A DNA stretch of 64,000 nucleotides from Roseobacter sp. MH60115 (GTDB lineage: Bacteria; Pseudomonadota; Alphaproteobacteria; Rhodobacterales; Rhodobacteraceae): contig NZ_JADOBQ010000004.1 in NCBI RefSeq assembly GCF_015644665.1, positions 255,501 through 319,500 of the forward strand. The letters are read 5' to 3'. A program made the position numbers and the translations under genes. Shown one piece after another: positions 36,756 through 46,402 of this stretch (position 1 is its first letter; every line of letters starts with the position of its first letter). The notes under the pieces were generated by a model. The model was not told the origin of the DNA, searched no databases, and was given only the letters and a program-made list of their open reading frames with translations.

Positions 36756-37934
36756 CTATAGACGCTCAATTGCCAGGGCAATGCCCTGACCGCCGCCAAT
36801 GCACATGGTGATCAGCGCCTTGGACCCCTGAATGCGTTCCAGCTCATAGAGCGCCTTGACCGTGATGATCGCGCCCGTCGCGCCGACCGGGTGGCCCAAG
36901 GCAATCGCACCGCCATTCGGGTTCACTTTCGCGGGGTCAAAACCAAGGTTTTTGCTGACCGCCAGCGCCTGCGCGGCAAAGGCCTCGTTGCTTTCGATCA
37001 CATCGAAATCGCTGGCTTGCAGGCCGGTCCGCGCCAGCAGGTTTTCCACCGCCGGGACCGGTCCGATGCCCATGACCTCCGGGCGCACGCCGGCATGCGC
37101 ATACCCCAGAATGCGGGCGCTCGGTTTCAGCCCGGCCTTCTCGGCGGCCTCCGCTGTGGCCAGAACCAGCGCGCCAGCGCCATCGTTGATCCCACTGGCA
37201 TTGCCCGCCGTCACGGAGCCGTCTTTCTGGAACACCGGGCGCAGACCGGAGAGCGCCTCCGCTGTCGTCGCCTTGGGGTGTTCATCTGTCTCGAAGGCAA
37301 CCATGTCCCGCTTGACCCGCACCTCTACCGGTGTGATTTGCCCGGCAAAATGGCCCGCTTCGATGGCCGCTGCCGCGCGCTTCTGGCTCTCCAGCGCAAA
37401 GGCGTCTTGCTGTTCCCGCGTGATGTCGTGCTCTGCCGCGACGTTTTCGGCTGTGACCCCCATATGACCGGTGCCAAAGGGGCAGTTGAGCGCGCCCAGC
37501 ATCATATCCAGCGTTTTGATGTCACCCATCCTCGCGCCCCACCGCTGCTGCGGCACGATGAACGGGGAGCGGGACATGTTTTCGGCGCCACCTGCCAGAC
37601 CGAAGTCGGCGTCGCCCAGCATCAGCGATTGCACGACCGAGACAATTGCCTGCACGCCGGAGCCGCACAAGCGGTTCACATTCATCGCGGGCACCGTGTC
37701 CGGCACGCCCGCCTGCATCGCGGCCACACGGCTGAGGTACATGTCCTTTGGTTCGGTGTTGATCACATGTCCAAAGGCCACATGGCCGATCTGTGCACCG
37801 TCCACACCCGACCGCTCCAGCGCCGCCTTGGCCGCCACCGTGCCCAGGTCGATGGGCGGCGTTCCTGCCAGGGCACTCCCAAATGTGCCGATGGCGGTGC
37901 GTGCTCCGTCCAGTATCACGATGTCTTTGGTCAT
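36756..37934 (-). CDS. Acetyl-CoA acetyltransferase (thiolase)
   Basis: 392 residues from MTKDIVILDGARTAIGTF. The acylated Cys is in NVNRLCGSGVQAI, the catalytic His in GGAIALGHPVGATGA and the second Cys in TMCIGGGQG. Size and motifs fit the biosynthetic/degradative type II thiolases. It condenses or cleaves acetoacetyl-CoA, or BktB-like longer substrates. It is divergent from the XRE-cupin regulator. An upstream in-frame ATG adds 20 unrelated residues. Confidence 0.94.
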   Translation of the reverse strand: MTKDIVILDGARTAIGTFGSALAGTPPIDLGTVAAKAALERSGVDGAQIGHVAFGHVINTEPKDMYLSRVAAMQAGVPDTVPAMNVNRLCGSGVQAIVSVVQSLMLGDADFGLAGGAENMSRSPFIVPQQRWGARMGDIKTLDMMLGALNCPFGTGHMGVTAENVAAEHDITREQQDAFALESQKRAAAAIEAGHFAGQITPVEVRVKRDMVAFETDEHPKATTAEALSGLRPVFQKDGSVTAGNASGINDGAGALVLATAEAAEKAGLKPSARILGYAHAGVRPEVMGIGPVPAVENLLARTGLQASDFDVIESNEAFAAQALAVSKNLGFDPAKVNPNGGAIALGHPVGATGAIITVKALYELERIQGSKALITMCIGGGQGIALAIERL

Positions 37935-38022
37935 GGCGGCCTCCCCGGTTGATCCTCTGCACCTTATGTTGGCGCAAAGCGCGGTTGTCAGCAACGACGT
38001 CCCGTCAGCGCCGCAGTTTCAA

Positions 38023-38061
38023 TTGACAACAATCCTGCATATCGGCGATGTCTCCGATATG
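38023..38061 (+). promoter_or_regulatory. Promoter and palindromic operator overlapping the XRE-cupin start codon
   Basis: TTGACA stands at 38023-38028. CATATCGG (38038-38045) and CCGATATG (38054-38061) form a perfect 8-bp dyad with an 8-base spacer, and its last bases ATG are the start codon at 38059. No Shine-Dalgarno sequence precedes that ATG. A dyad here would block transcription when bound, which fits self-repression. Confidence 0.55.
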
Positions 38062-38625
38062 ACGGAAACCGATAATACCATCCTGACGCAACTGCCCGCC
38101 CGGCTCAAAGCGGCGCGGCGCGCGCAGGATCTGTCACTGGATGCGGTGGCCAAGCTGTCGGGCGTGTCGCGTTCCATGGTCAGCCAGATCGAACGGGGCG
38201 AAAGCAGTCCGACGATTGCAACGCTGTGGAACCTGACGCGGGCGCTGCAGGTCGATTTCGCAGGGCTGCTTGACGGTGCCTCGGACGTTGCGCAGATCGA
38301 AACGCTGCGGGCTGCAGACGTGCCCACCATCGACAATCTTGGCTCCGGCTGTCGTATTCGCATCCTGTCCCCGCCCGAGGACGCAGGACGGCATGAGGTC
38401 TATGAGCTGACGATCGCCAAAGGAGGGATGCTCGACAGCCACCCCCATGCCCGGGGCGCGCGTGAACATCTGACCGTGATCGATGGCGCGGTGACGGTCA
38501 CCAGCGGTGAGGTGTCGAGTACGCTGAACGCGGGTGATACTGCGCGCTACGCTGCAGATGTGACGCATAGGATCGCTGCGGAAACGGGCGACGTCCGGGC
38601 CTTTCTCGTCGTGCAGAATGCCTGA
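38059..38625 (+). CDS. XRE-family regulator with C-terminal cupin domain
   Basis: 188 residues. The N-terminal helix-turn-helix (about 12-66) has LSLDAVAKLSGVSRSMVSQIERGE; the C-terminal cupin (about 105-185) has GMLDSHPHARGAREHLTVIDG and ends in a beta strand. Such regulators sense small molecules such as amino acids or polyamines. It lies 94 bp before kbl-tdh in the same direction, so it may control threonine use. The ATG at 38059 begins within a palindrome. Confidence 0.9.
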   Translation: MTETDNTILTQLPARLKAARRAQDLSLDAVAKLSGVSRSMVSQIERGESSPTIATLWNLTRALQVDFAGLLDGASDVAQIETLRAADVPTIDNLGSGCRIRILSPPEDAGRHEVYELTIAKGGMLDSHPHARGAREHLTVIDGAVTVTSGEVSSTLNAGDTARYAADVTHRIAAETGDVRAFLVVQNA

Positions 38626-38719
38626 TATCCGAAATACCGGAAAAAATCCGCTATCATGAAAATCCCCTATTTCGGAGGTGCATCCGTTATGTTAGATGAA
38701 TGGCAAAAGGAGTCGCATC

Positions 38720-39907
38720 ATGACGCAAGCCTATCTGCAGCACATCACCGAAACCCTCGCGCAGATCGAGGCGGATGGCATGATGAAGCGCGAACGCATG
38801 ATCACCTCGCCTCAGGGCGGGCAGATCTCGGTGGGTCCGCGTGAGGTCATCAACCTGTGTGCCAACAACTATCTGGGGCTTGCGGACCATCCGGAGCTGA
38901 TTGCGGCCGCCAAGGAGGCGATGGACCCGCGCGGGTTTGGCATGGCCTCCGTACGTTTCATCTGTGGCACGCAAGATATCCATCGGGAGCTGGAGCAGAA
39001 GCTTGCGGCCTTTCTGGGTATGGAGGATTCCATTCTGTTTGCGGCCTGTTTTGATGCGAATGGCGGGCTGTTCGAACCCCTTCTGGGGCCCGAGGATGCC
39101 GTGGTATCCGATGCCTTGAACCACGCGTCGATTATTGATGGGATCAGGCTCTGCAAAGCCAAAAGATACCGTTATGCCAATTCGGACATGGCTGATCTAA
39201 AAGGACAGTTGAGGCTGGCCCGCGAAGAGGGCGCGCGGTTCATCCTGATCGCCACGGATGGCGTGTTCAGCATGGATGGCTATCTGGCCAAGCTACCGGA
39301 GATCAAGGCGCTGGCCGAGACATACGGGGCGATGGTGATGGTGGATGATTGCCACGCCACCGGTTTCATGGGGCCGAAAGGGGCGGGAACACCTGCACAT
39401 GCAGGCGTTGAGGTAGATATCCTGACGGGCACGCTCGGCAAGGCGCTGGGCGGGGCCATTGGCGGATATATCGCCGGGCCGCAGGTGGTGATTGATCTGC
39501 TGCGCCAGCGGGCGCGGCCTTATCTGTTTTCCAACTCTTTGCCGCCATCCATTGTTGCGGCAGGGATCAAGGCGTTGGAGCTGGTGGAACACGGGGACGA
39601 TCTGCGGGCACGGTTGTTTGAAAACACCACGTATTGGCGTGCGGGGTTGGAAAAACTGGGCTTTGATCTGCTGCCGGGCGAACATCCGATTGTGCCGGTG
39701 ATGCTCGGCGAGGCACAATTGGCGCAGGACATGGCGGCGCGGCTCTTCGAAGAGGGCGTTTTCGTGTCCGGGTTCTTTTTCCCCGTGGTGCCGCGCGGTC
39801 AGGCGCGCATCCGGACGCAGATGAATGCGTCTTTGACCCGCGACGCATTGGACAAGGCGCTCGAGGCCTTTGAGACCGCGGGCAGGGCGTGCGGCGTAAT
39901 CGCGTGA
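38720..39907 (+). CDS. kbl: 2-amino-3-ketobutyrate CoA ligase (glycine C-acetyltransferase)
   Basis: 395 residues from ATG 38720, seven bases after AAAGGAG. The alpha-oxoamine synthase fold shows [10 protein letters not shown] and the PLP lysine in [16 protein letters not shown]. Kbl converts 2-amino-3-oxobutyrate and CoA to glycine and acetyl-CoA, the second step of threonine degradation after Tdh. tdh follows after 25 bp. Length is normal. Confidence 0.96.
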   Translation: MTQAYLQHITETLAQIEADGMMKRERMITSPQGGQISVGPREVINLCANNYLGLADHPELIAAAKEAMDPRGFGMASVRFICGTQDIHRELEQKLAAFLGMEDSILFAACFDANGGLFEPLLGPEDAVVSDALNHASIIDGIRLCKAKRYRYANSDMADLKGQLRLAREEGARFILIATDGVFSMDGYLAKLPEIKALAETYGAMVMVDDCHATGFMGPKGAGTPAHAGVEVDILTGTLGKALGGAIGGYIAGPQVVIDLLRQRARPYLFSNSLPPSIVAAGIKALELVEHGDDLRARLFENTTYWRAGLEKLGFDLLPGEHPIVPVMLGEAQLAQDMAARLFEEGVFVSGFFFPVVPRGQARIRTQMNASLTRDALDKALEAFETAGRACGVIA

Positions 39908-39921
39908 CGCGATGGTGCGAA

Positions 39922-39944
39922 GGGTATATTTGATGAACAATGAA
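39922..39944 (+). repeat. Diverged copy of the dispersed element at the tdh start
   Basis: GGGTATATTTGATGAACAAT followed by GAA matches the 3' 23 bases of the element at 63368-63399 in 19 positions. It fills the kbl-tdh gap in the same orientation as the genes and contains the possible tdh ATG at 39933; a second candidate ATG (39945) begins on the next base. Confidence 0.45.
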
Positions 39945-40973
39945 ATGAAGGCACTGTCCAAACTGCATTCGCGTGAGGGGTTGTGGATGACCCATGCGCC
40001 GGTGCCGGAGATTGGCCCGGATGACGTGCTGATCAAGATCAACAAGACCGGCATCTGCGGGACCGACATTCATATCTGGAACTGGGATGATTGGGCGGCG
40101 CATACCGTGCCCGTTCCAATGATCACCGGCCATGAATTTGCCGGTGTGATCGTGGAAACAGGCTCTAACGTAATGGATTTGGAAGTCGGTCAGCGCTGTT
40201 CCGGGGAGGGGCATCTGATTGGCAAGACCTCCCGGCAGAGCCGCGCGGGCAAGTTCCATCTTGATCCCGGGACGCGCGGGATCGGTGTGAATGAGCAGGG
40301 CGCCTTTGCCCAATACCTTCGGTTGCCCGCCTTCAATGTCGTTCCGCTGCCGGATGAGATTTCCGACGACATCGGTGCGATCCTCGATCCTTTGGGGAAT
40401 GCGGTGCATACCGCGCTCAGCTTTGATCTTGTGGGGGAAGATGTGTTGATCACCGGCGCAGGTCCCATTGGCATCATGGCGGCGGCCGTCGCCCGGCATG
40501 TGGGCGCCCGGCACGTTGTGATCACCGATATCAATCCCGACCGTCTGGCGCTGGCAGCGGAGGTGGCCGATGTGGTGCCGGTCAATGTTGCGGAGGCTGA
40601 TCTGGCTGAAACAGTGTCGGATCTCAAGATGAAACAGGGCTTTGACGTGGGCCTCGAGATGTCGGGAAATCAGCGCGCGCTGGATCAGATGGTTGAGGCG
40701 ATGACCATGGGCGGGCGTATCGCCATGCTGGGCATTCCGCCGGGGAAGAGCCCTGTGGATTGGAGCCGCATCGTGTTTAAAGCGATTACGATCAAGGGCG
40801 TCTATGGCCGCGAGATTTTCGAGACCTGGTACAAGATGATTGCGATGCTGCAGAACGGGTTGGACATCAGCCGGGTGATCACGCACCGCTTTCCAGTTGA
40901 CGAATTTGAGGCAGGTTTTGCTACCATGAAGTCCGGTAGTTCGGGCAAAGTCGTGTTGGATTGGACGGGATAG
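39933..40973 (+). CDS. tdh: L-threonine 3-dehydrogenase
   Basis: 346 residues of the medium-chain dehydrogenase family. The catalytic zinc region is [16 protein letters not shown] and GHEFAGVI, the NAD loop [13 protein letters not shown]. It oxidises threonine to 2-amino-3-oxobutyrate for Kbl. The lobe that normally holds four structural-zinc cysteines reads [20 protein letters not shown] and has none of them. ATG 39933 has GAAGG upstream; the ATG at 39945 (MKALSKL) matches where E. coli Tdh begins. Confidence 0.93.
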   Translation: MNNEMKALSKLHSREGLWMTHAPVPEIGPDDVLIKINKTGICGTDIHIWNWDDWAAHTVPVPMITGHEFAGVIVETGSNVMDLEVGQRCSGEGHLIGKTSRQSRAGKFHLDPGTRGIGVNEQGAFAQYLRLPAFNVVPLPDEISDDIGAILDPLGNAVHTALSFDLVGEDVLITGAGPIGIMAAAVARHVGARHVVITDINPDRLALAAEVADVVPVNVAEADLAETVSDLKMKQGFDVGLEMSGNQRALDQMVEAMTMGGRIAMLGIPPGKSPVDWSRIVFKAITIKGVYGREIFETWYKMIAMLQNGLDISRVITHRFPVDEFEAGFATMKSGSSGKVVLDWTG

Positions 40974-41371
40974 ACGGCATTTACGCGCAGGACAGTTTTT
41001 TCACGCTTTCATTGGCGGGCCAGATCGGGTTAGCGCTGGTGTCCGTTATGCTGGCGGCTGGCACCGTGTTCCTCGCCTGGCGGTTGTCGCGCGTGCGCAG
41101 TCTCATCCTGCGGGTCTTTGTGGCGGTGGTGCTTTTTGGCGCATTCGTCTGGATTTCACCGCAGGTCTACTATGCTTACTATCTGCTGATCTTTGACGGG
41201 TTGCCCTTGCAATGGGTGGTTCAAGATCCGCCATCGCCTTTGTTCCTGGTGAAACTGCTTGGCTTTTCCGTTAAAAGCGACCTCAGCCACCACGGGCAGG
41301 GCCTTCTGGGGTGGCTGTGTCTGGGGGCGGCACTATGGCCGCAGCGGGATGCGTCCCGTCTCGGAGAGTAG
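40961..41371 (+). CDS. Small integral membrane protein of unknown function
   Basis: 136 residues from a TTG at 40961 that overlaps the end of tdh. Three hydrophobic helices are seen (about 15-40, 45-66 and 112-128), with [20 protein letters not shown] between. I know no family. Coding appears real because the frame continues after tdh with normal codon use, but the start is weak. It ends inside the phosphatase gene on the other strand (39-bp convergent overlap). Confidence 0.6.
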   Translation: MDGIDGIYAQDSFFTLSLAGQIGLALVSVMLAAGTVFLAWRLSRVRSLILRVFVAVVLFGAFVWISPQVYYAYYLLIFDGLPLQWVVQDPPSPLFLVKLLGFSVKSDLSHHGQGLLGWLCLGAALWPQRDASRLGE

Positions 41372-42061
41372 CCAGCACGCGCGTCCTTCGAAAACGGCGG
41401 CATGCAGCGGGCGGAAATACCCCGCCCCTCCATCCAGATTGACGCGGTTTCCAGCATGTTCCGGATGCTCGAGCGCGGTGTGGCCGTGCACGACCAGTGG
41501 CCCGTGAGACCCTTGATGATCCAGAAAGGGTGCCCGGATCCAGATCAGGTCGTCTTCGACCTGCTTTTCCAGTGCGATACCGGGCCGGATGCCCGCGTGC
41601 ACGAACAGCAGGTCTTCTGTTTCATGCATCAGCGGCAGCCTGGACAGAAAATCGCGATGCGCCTGGGGCACTGCGGCGAGAGCGGCTTTGCGGATCACGG
41701 CTGGGGGGATGGTTTCATTGGCCTCAACGCCGTAGGCGGCCATGGTCTTGTCTCCGCCCAGACGCGGGTTGAACCACGACAGGTCGGGCCGGGTGGCGGG
41801 ATCATACACGATCATGTCGTCGAGAAAGCGATTGAGATAGCGGTCATGGTTTCCCTTGAGCGTGACCCAGTTGCGGCCTGAGGCCGCCGCGTCGATCAGC
41901 AACTGCAGAACGCCGCGACTGTCGGGCCCGCGGTCAACGTAATCCCCGACCAGCACCACCTGTGCATCGGGTCCGCCATCCGCTTCGATCAGGGCTAGAA
42001 CCCGTTGAAGTTCCTCCAGCTGTCCGTGCACGTCACCAATGGCATAGATCGGCTTGGTCAT
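41333..42061 (-). CDS. PPP-type metallophosphoesterase (serine/threonine phosphatase-like)
   Basis: 242 residues with all metal motifs of the family: GDVHG, GDYVDRG, GNHD, FVHAGI and HGHT. It resembles bacterial PrpA/ApaH-like phosphatases; substrate may be phosphoprotein or a small phosphate. It stands alone and its 3' end overlaps the small membrane protein gene. Confidence 0.9.
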   Translation of the reverse strand: MTKPIYAIGDVHGQLEELQRVLALIEADGGPDAQVVLVGDYVDRGPDSRGVLQLLIDAAASGRNWVTLKGNHDRYLNRFLDDMIVYDPATRPDLSWFNPRLGGDKTMAAYGVEANETIPPAVIRKAALAAVPQAHRDFLSRLPLMHETEDLLFVHAGIRPGIALEKQVEDDLIWIRAPFLDHQGSHGPLVVHGHTALEHPEHAGNRVNLDGGAGYFRPLHAAVFEGRACWLLSETGRIPLRP

Positions 42062-42159
42062 GAATGTTCCCCAGCGTTACGGTCACTTCATGCCGCAATG
42101 TCCCGCAGGATGAAAGCGGAATGGGAGGTCAGGCCATGTGGCGACGGCCTCCCGATGGG

Positions 42160-43755
42160 TCATGCCACGTCGAAGGCCAGCGGTTTGATCTGGGTGAACA
42201 TGCCCGTTTCGGCCAGTTTGGCGCGGGCTTCTGCCGGGACAGGTTCATCGACATAGAGCAGGGCGATGGCCTCTCCGCCGGCGGTGGCCCGGCCCAGCGT
42301 AAAGTTCGCGATGTTCACGCCATTGTCGCCCATCGTCTGACCCAATGCCCCGATGATACCCGGCACGTCCTCATTGGTGGTGTAGAGCATATGCGCGCCG
42401 ATCTCTGCGTCGATGTTGATGCCCTTGATCTGGATGAACCGCGGCTTGCCGTCCGAAAAGACGGTACCGGCAATTGACCGTTCTCGTTTCGCTGTGACGA
42501 CCGTGACCTTGATGTAGCCGTCAAACGCGCCGGATTTGTCCTGATTTGTGGTTGAAATCTGGATGCCACGTTCCTTGGCGATGACGGGGGCGGAGACCAT
42601 GTTCACATCCGGGTTGGCCTTTTTCATGATGCCCGCGATGACGCCGCAATTGAGCGCTTCGAGGTTCATGTCGGCGACCACCCCGTCATAGAGGATGTTG
42701 ATCGCCCGGATGGGTTCATCGGTCATCTGCCCGGTGAAGCTGCCCAGATGCCCGGCAAGCTTGACCCATGGTCCCATGACGCGAGCCTCTTCCGCCGTGA
42801 CGGAAGGCATGTTCAGCGCATTGGCCACGGCGCCTGTCAGGAGGTAGTCCGACATTTGTTCCGCGACCTGAAGGGCTACGTTTTCCTGTGCTTCGGTCGT
42901 GGCAGCCCCAAGATGCGGGGTGCAGACCACGTTGGGCAGGTGGAACAGCGGGTTCTCATTCGCCGGTTCCTTGGCGAAGACGTCGAAGGCTGCCCCCGCC
43001 ACATGGCCGGATTTCAGCGCCTCGGCCAGAGCCTCCTCATCCACCAGACCGCCGCGGGCGCAGTTGATGATGCGCACGCCTTTCTTGGTCTTGGCGATGT
43101 TTTCGCGGCTGAGGATGTTTGCGGTCTGATCGGTGAAGGGCACGTGCAGCGTGATGAAATCCGCACGGCCCAGCAGGTCATCCAATTCGACTTTCTCCAC
43201 ACCTATCTTCTTGGCCTTCTCCTCGCCGAGGAAGGGATCATAGGCCAGCACTTTCATCTTCAGCGCGCGGGCGCGGTCGCAGACAATGCCGCCGATGTTA
43301 CCGGCACCGATCACGCCCAGCGTTTTGCCTGTCAGCTCGACACCCATGAACTTGGATTTTTCCCATTTGCCGTCATGCGTCGAGGCGGAGGCTTCGGGGA
43401 TCTGACGCGCCACGGCAAACATCATCGCAATGGCATGCTCCGCCGTGGTGATCATGTTGCCAAAGGGCGTGTTCATCACGATGATGCCCTTTTTTGAGGC
43501 TGCTTCCTTATCGATATTATCCGTGCCGATCCCGGCGCGCCCGATGACCTTGAGGTTGGTGGCGGCAGCAATGATCTTTTCCGTGACTTTGGTCGCGGAT
43601 CGGATGGCCAGACCATCGTAGTCCCCGATGATTTGGCTGAGCTTTTCCTTGTCCTTGCCAACGTCGGGCTGGAAATCGACATCGATTCCACGGTCACGGA
43701 AAATTTGCACAGCGGCTTCTGAGAGCTTGTCGGAGATGAGTACTTTAGGGGCCAT
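42160..43755 (-). CDS. serA: D-3-phosphoglycerate dehydrogenase
   Basis: 531 residues, the long form. The catalytic domain has GRAGIGTDNIDKEAA, Rossmann GVIGAGNIGGIV, Arg in NCARGGLVDEEAL and His in TPHLGAATTEAQ. An intervening domain (about 320-450) and a C-terminal ACT domain (GIIGALGQTMGDNGVNIANF) follow; the ACT domain usually binds serine. It starts the phosphoserine pathway. It follows serC after 93 bp containing a REPIN-like element. Confidence 0.97.
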   Translation of the reverse strand: MAPKVLISDKLSEAAVQIFRDRGIDVDFQPDVGKDKEKLSQIIGDYDGLAIRSATKVTEKIIAAATNLKVIGRAGIGTDNIDKEAASKKGIIVMNTPFGNMITTAEHAIAMMFAVARQIPEASASTHDGKWEKSKFMGVELTGKTLGVIGAGNIGGIVCDRARALKMKVLAYDPFLGEEKAKKIGVEKVELDDLLGRADFITLHVPFTDQTANILSRENIAKTKKGVRIINCARGGLVDEEALAEALKSGHVAGAAFDVFAKEPANENPLFHLPNVVCTPHLGAATTEAQENVALQVAEQMSDYLLTGAVANALNMPSVTAEEARVMGPWVKLAGHLGSFTGQMTDEPIRAINILYDGVVADMNLEALNCGVIAGIMKKANPDVNMVSAPVIAKERGIQISTTNQDKSGAFDGYIKVTVVTAKRERSIAGTVFSDGKPRFIQIKGINIDAEIGAHMLYTTNEDVPGIIGALGQTMGDNGVNIANFTLGRATAGGEAIALLYVDEPVPAEARAKLAETGMFTQIKPLAFDVA

Positions 43756-43784
43756 TCTGTTGGTCCTTTAATGTCTGTGGGAGC

Positions 43785-43842
43785 GGTGGCCCAAGGCCCA
43801 CCTTACCTGTGGATTGGCAGGTAGGGTGGGCCTTGGGCCACC
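43785..43842. repeat. REPIN-like inverted repeat pair in the serC-serA gap
   Basis: Arms 43785-43809 and 43818-43842 are 25-base inverted copies with one mismatch and an 8-base spacer. Each has a GTAG or GTAA head and GGTGGGCCTTGGGCCACC, a hairpin with a G-G mismatch. The same layout occurs at 5972-6049 with different loop bases. It lies six bases beyond the serC stop, inside the serC-serA operon. Confidence 0.75.
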
Positions 43843-43848
43843 ATTGCT

Positions 43849-44988
43849 TCAGGAGGAGATTTCGGCTTCAAAAGCCCAGGCCAGCCAGGGCAGCATCGCC
43901 TCGATATCGGTGGTTTCCACTGTGCCACCGCACCAGATGCGCAGACCGGCAGGGGCATCGCGATAGGCACCGATATCAAGGGCCACGCCCTCATCGGCGA
44001 GCCGTTTCGCGATGGCCTTGGCAAAGCTTGCGCCGTCCTTGACCCGGTCGTCAGCGAATTTGAGGCAGACAGAGGTGTTGGACCGCGTTGCCGGATCGCT
44101 TGCGAGAAAGCTGATCCAGTTGTGTTGCTGCACGAATTCGGTGATTGCAGCGGTGTTCGCGTCGGCACGGGCAATAAGCCCCTGCAACCCGCCCACGGAT
44201 TTTGCCCAAGCCAGAGATTGCAGGTAGTCCTCGACACAGAGCATCGACGGCGTGTTGATCGTCTCACCTTTGAAGATGCCTTCGATCAGCTTGCCGCCCT
44301 TGGTCAGGCGGAAGATTTTCGGCAGCGGCCATGGCGGGGTGTAGCTCTCCAACCGCTCGACCGCGCGCGGGCTCAGGATCAGCATGCCATGTGCGGCTTC
44401 ACCGCCGAGCACCTTCTGCCAGCTGAACGTCGTCACGTCGAGTTTGTCCCAGGGCAAATCCATCGCAAAAGCGGCAGAAGTCGCATCGCAAAGCGTCAGA
44501 CCCTTGCGATCCGCCGGGATCACATCGCCGGACGGCAAGCGAACGCCAGAGGTCGTACCGTTCCACGTAAAGCAGACGTCATTGTCGTAGTTGAGCGCCG
44601 CCATATCGACGATCTCACCATAGTCGGCGGTATGCACGGTGTGCTCGATCTTGAGCTGTTTCGCCACATCGGTGACCCAACCAGCCCCGAAACTTTCCCA
44701 TGCCACCATTTCGGCAGGGCGTTCGCCCAGCAGCGACCACATCGCCATCTCAAAGGCACCGGTGTCTGAGGCGGGCACAATACCGATGCGGTAGTCCGCG
44801 GGCAAGCCAAGGATCTCGCGCGTGGTCTCGATCGCTTCCAGCAGCTTGGCTTTGCCAGGCGCTGCCCGGTGTGACCGGCCCAGCGGCGCGTCGGACAGAT
44901 TCGTCAAATCAAACGTGGGGGGTTTGGCACAGGGGCCAGAAGAAAAACGCGGATTTTCCGGCCGCGCCGCCGGTTTCTGAGTAGCCAT
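43849..44988 (-). CDS. serC: Phosphoserine aminotransferase
   Basis: 379 residues from ATG 44988, with [13 protein letters not shown] near the start and PLP lysine in [18 protein letters not shown]. This is the longer form typical of alphaproteobacteria. It converts 3-phosphohydroxypyruvate and glutamate to phosphoserine. An in-frame ATG 65 codons upstream lies in the structured leader and is not used. serA follows, serB faces away. Confidence 0.95.
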   Translation of the reverse strand: MATQKPAARPENPRFSSGPCAKPPTFDLTNLSDAPLGRSHRAAPGKAKLLEAIETTREILGLPADYRIGIVPASDTGAFEMAMWSLLGERPAEMVAWESFGAGWVTDVAKQLKIEHTVHTADYGEIVDMAALNYDNDVCFTWNGTTSGVRLPSGDVIPADRKGLTLCDATSAAFAMDLPWDKLDVTTFSWQKVLGGEAAHGMLILSPRAVERLESYTPPWPLPKIFRLTKGGKLIEGIFKGETINTPSMLCVEDYLQSLAWAKSVGGLQGLIARADANTAAITEFVQQHNWISFLASDPATRSNTSVCLKFADDRVKDGASFAKAIAKRLADEGVALDIGAYRDAPAGLRIWCGGTVETTDIEAMLPWLAWAFEAEISS

Positions 44989-44997
44989 TGATGCTAT

Positions 44998-45056
44998 CCT
45001 TCCAGATATGCGCCCTTCGTTGGGGAAGGGTGTCCCACGGACGGGTCTATGGCGGC
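44998..45056 (-). ncRNA. serC leader RNA motif
   Basis: The minus-strand leader of serC holds GCCATAGACCC, a small hairpin CCCG-TCCG-TGGG region (45034-45045), a six-bp hairpin CCCTTC/GAAGGG (45013-45030), and the ribosome site GGAAGGAT just before the start. The order and bases match my memory of the serC motif, a conserved leader described in alphaproteobacteria, thought to regulate serC. I cannot run a covariance search here. Confidence 0.7.
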
Positions 45057-45146
45057 GCATGGTCTGGTGCAACGGAAAAAACGAGGCTAGAACGCCGCAA
45101 ATTCGCTTTTTTGCGACACACTCTGCGCGGATCGGAAACTTTGCCC

Positions 45147-46025
45147 ATGTATATCGCCACTCTCCTGTCTGCGGCGGGCGCACACAGCCTGCAGCCTGCC
45201 TTGCCCGAAGCTCTGCGTAACGCTTGGGGTGGGGTGGATGTGGTCTGGCTCGCCCCGGATGAGGCGGCAGAATTTACGTTGCCGCGACTGCCGGACAATC
45301 GCTGGGGGGTCTGGGAAGATCTGCAAAAACAAGGCGTTGATCTTGCCGTTCAGCCTAAGGAAGGACGGCGCAAGAAGATGTTGCTGGCCGATATGGACAG
45401 TACCATGATCCAGCAGGAGTGCATTGACGAACTGGCCGATGAGGCGGGGATCGGCGACCGCGTTAAGGAGATTACCGCCCGCGCCATGAATGGCGAGATG
45501 GACTTTGAAGAAGCCCTGCGTGCGCGTGTCGGACTGCTCAAAGGCCTGCCTGTCGCCACCATTGCAAAGGTGCTTGCGGACCGCATTACCCTGATGCCGG
45601 GTGGCGAGGTGCTGCTGGCCACGATGAAGGCGCAGGGGGCGCATGCCGCTTTGGTCTCCGGCGGTTTCACCGATTTCACCAGCGCCGTGTCCGGGCAGTT
45701 GGGCTTCGATGAGAACCGCGCGAATACCCTGCTCAACGACGGCGTCAGCCTGACGGGTGAGGTCGGGATGCCCATCCTTGGCCAACAGGCCAAGGTGGAT
45801 GCGCTGGAGGACATCACACGGCGTCTTGGGATTGGCGAAGCGGATGTGATCGCCGTCGGCGACGGAGCGAATGATCTGGGCATGCTGGGCCGCGCGGGGA
45901 CAGGGGTTGCGCTGCATGCGAAACCCGCCGTGGCAGCGCAATGCGACGTGCGGATCAATCACGGTGATCTGACCGCGCTGCTGTTCCTGCAGGGATACGC
46001 GGTGTCGGACTTCGTCACCGGCTGA
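45147..46025 (+). CDS. serB: Phosphoserine phosphatase
   Basis: 292 residues. An N-terminal region (1-75) precedes the HAD domain with [20 protein letters not shown] (DxDST nucleophile), VSGGFTDFT and [10 protein letters not shown]. It makes serine from phosphoserine, completing the pathway with serA and serC on the other strand. ATG 45147 is preferred since upstream in-frame codons overlap the serC leader. Confidence 0.95.
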   Translation: MYIATLLSAAGAHSLQPALPEALRNAWGGVDVVWLAPDEAAEFTLPRLPDNRWGVWEDLQKQGVDLAVQPKEGRRKKMLLADMDSTMIQQECIDELADEAGIGDRVKEITARAMNGEMDFEEALRARVGLLKGLPVATIAKVLADRITLMPGGEVLLATMKAQGAHAALVSGGFTDFTSAVSGQLGFDENRANTLLNDGVSLTGEVGMPILGQQAKVDALEDITRRLGIGEADVIAVGDGANDLGMLGRAGTGVALHAKPAVAAQCDVRINHGDLTALLFLQGYAVSDFVTG

Positions 46026-46087
46026 TCAAAGACGACTCATGCCCGCCTGTGGTATCATTGCGCCCGGGTCATACGGGAGGAGACACT

Positions 46088-46402
46088 ATGCCAGAGTATG
46101 TATTCGCCTACCACGGCGGCAAAACACCGGAATCGGAAGAAGAGGGCGCCAAGGTCATGGCCGCGTGGCAAGCGTGGTTCGAGACCATGGGAAAGGCGGT
46201 CGTCAATCCGGGCAACCCGGTGGGGACGTCGAAAACGGTGACTGCAGAAGGGGTCGAGGACCATGGCGGGGCCAACCCCCTGTCCGGGTTCAGTGTCGTT
46301 GCAGCGGCTGATATCGACGAGGCCATCGACATGGCCAAGGGCTGTCCGATGGTGGCCGATGGCTCCGGGTCCATCGAAGTTGCCGAAGTGCACCAGATGT
46401 GA
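46088..46402 (+). CDS. YCII-related protein
   Basis: 104 residues starting MPEYVFAYHGGKTPES, with GGAGGAG seven bases upstream. The layout (N-terminal strand with YHGG, DIDEAIDMAKGCPM near the end) is that of DGPF/YCII-related dimeric alpha-beta barrels. Function is unknown. It is convergent with the asparaginase gene, with no gap between the stops. Confidence 0.82.
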   Translation: MPEYVFAYHGGKTPESEEEGAKVMAAWQAWFETMGKAVVNPGNPVGTSKTVTAEGVEDHGGANPLSGFSVVAAADIDEAIDMAKGCPMVADGSGSIEVAEVHQM

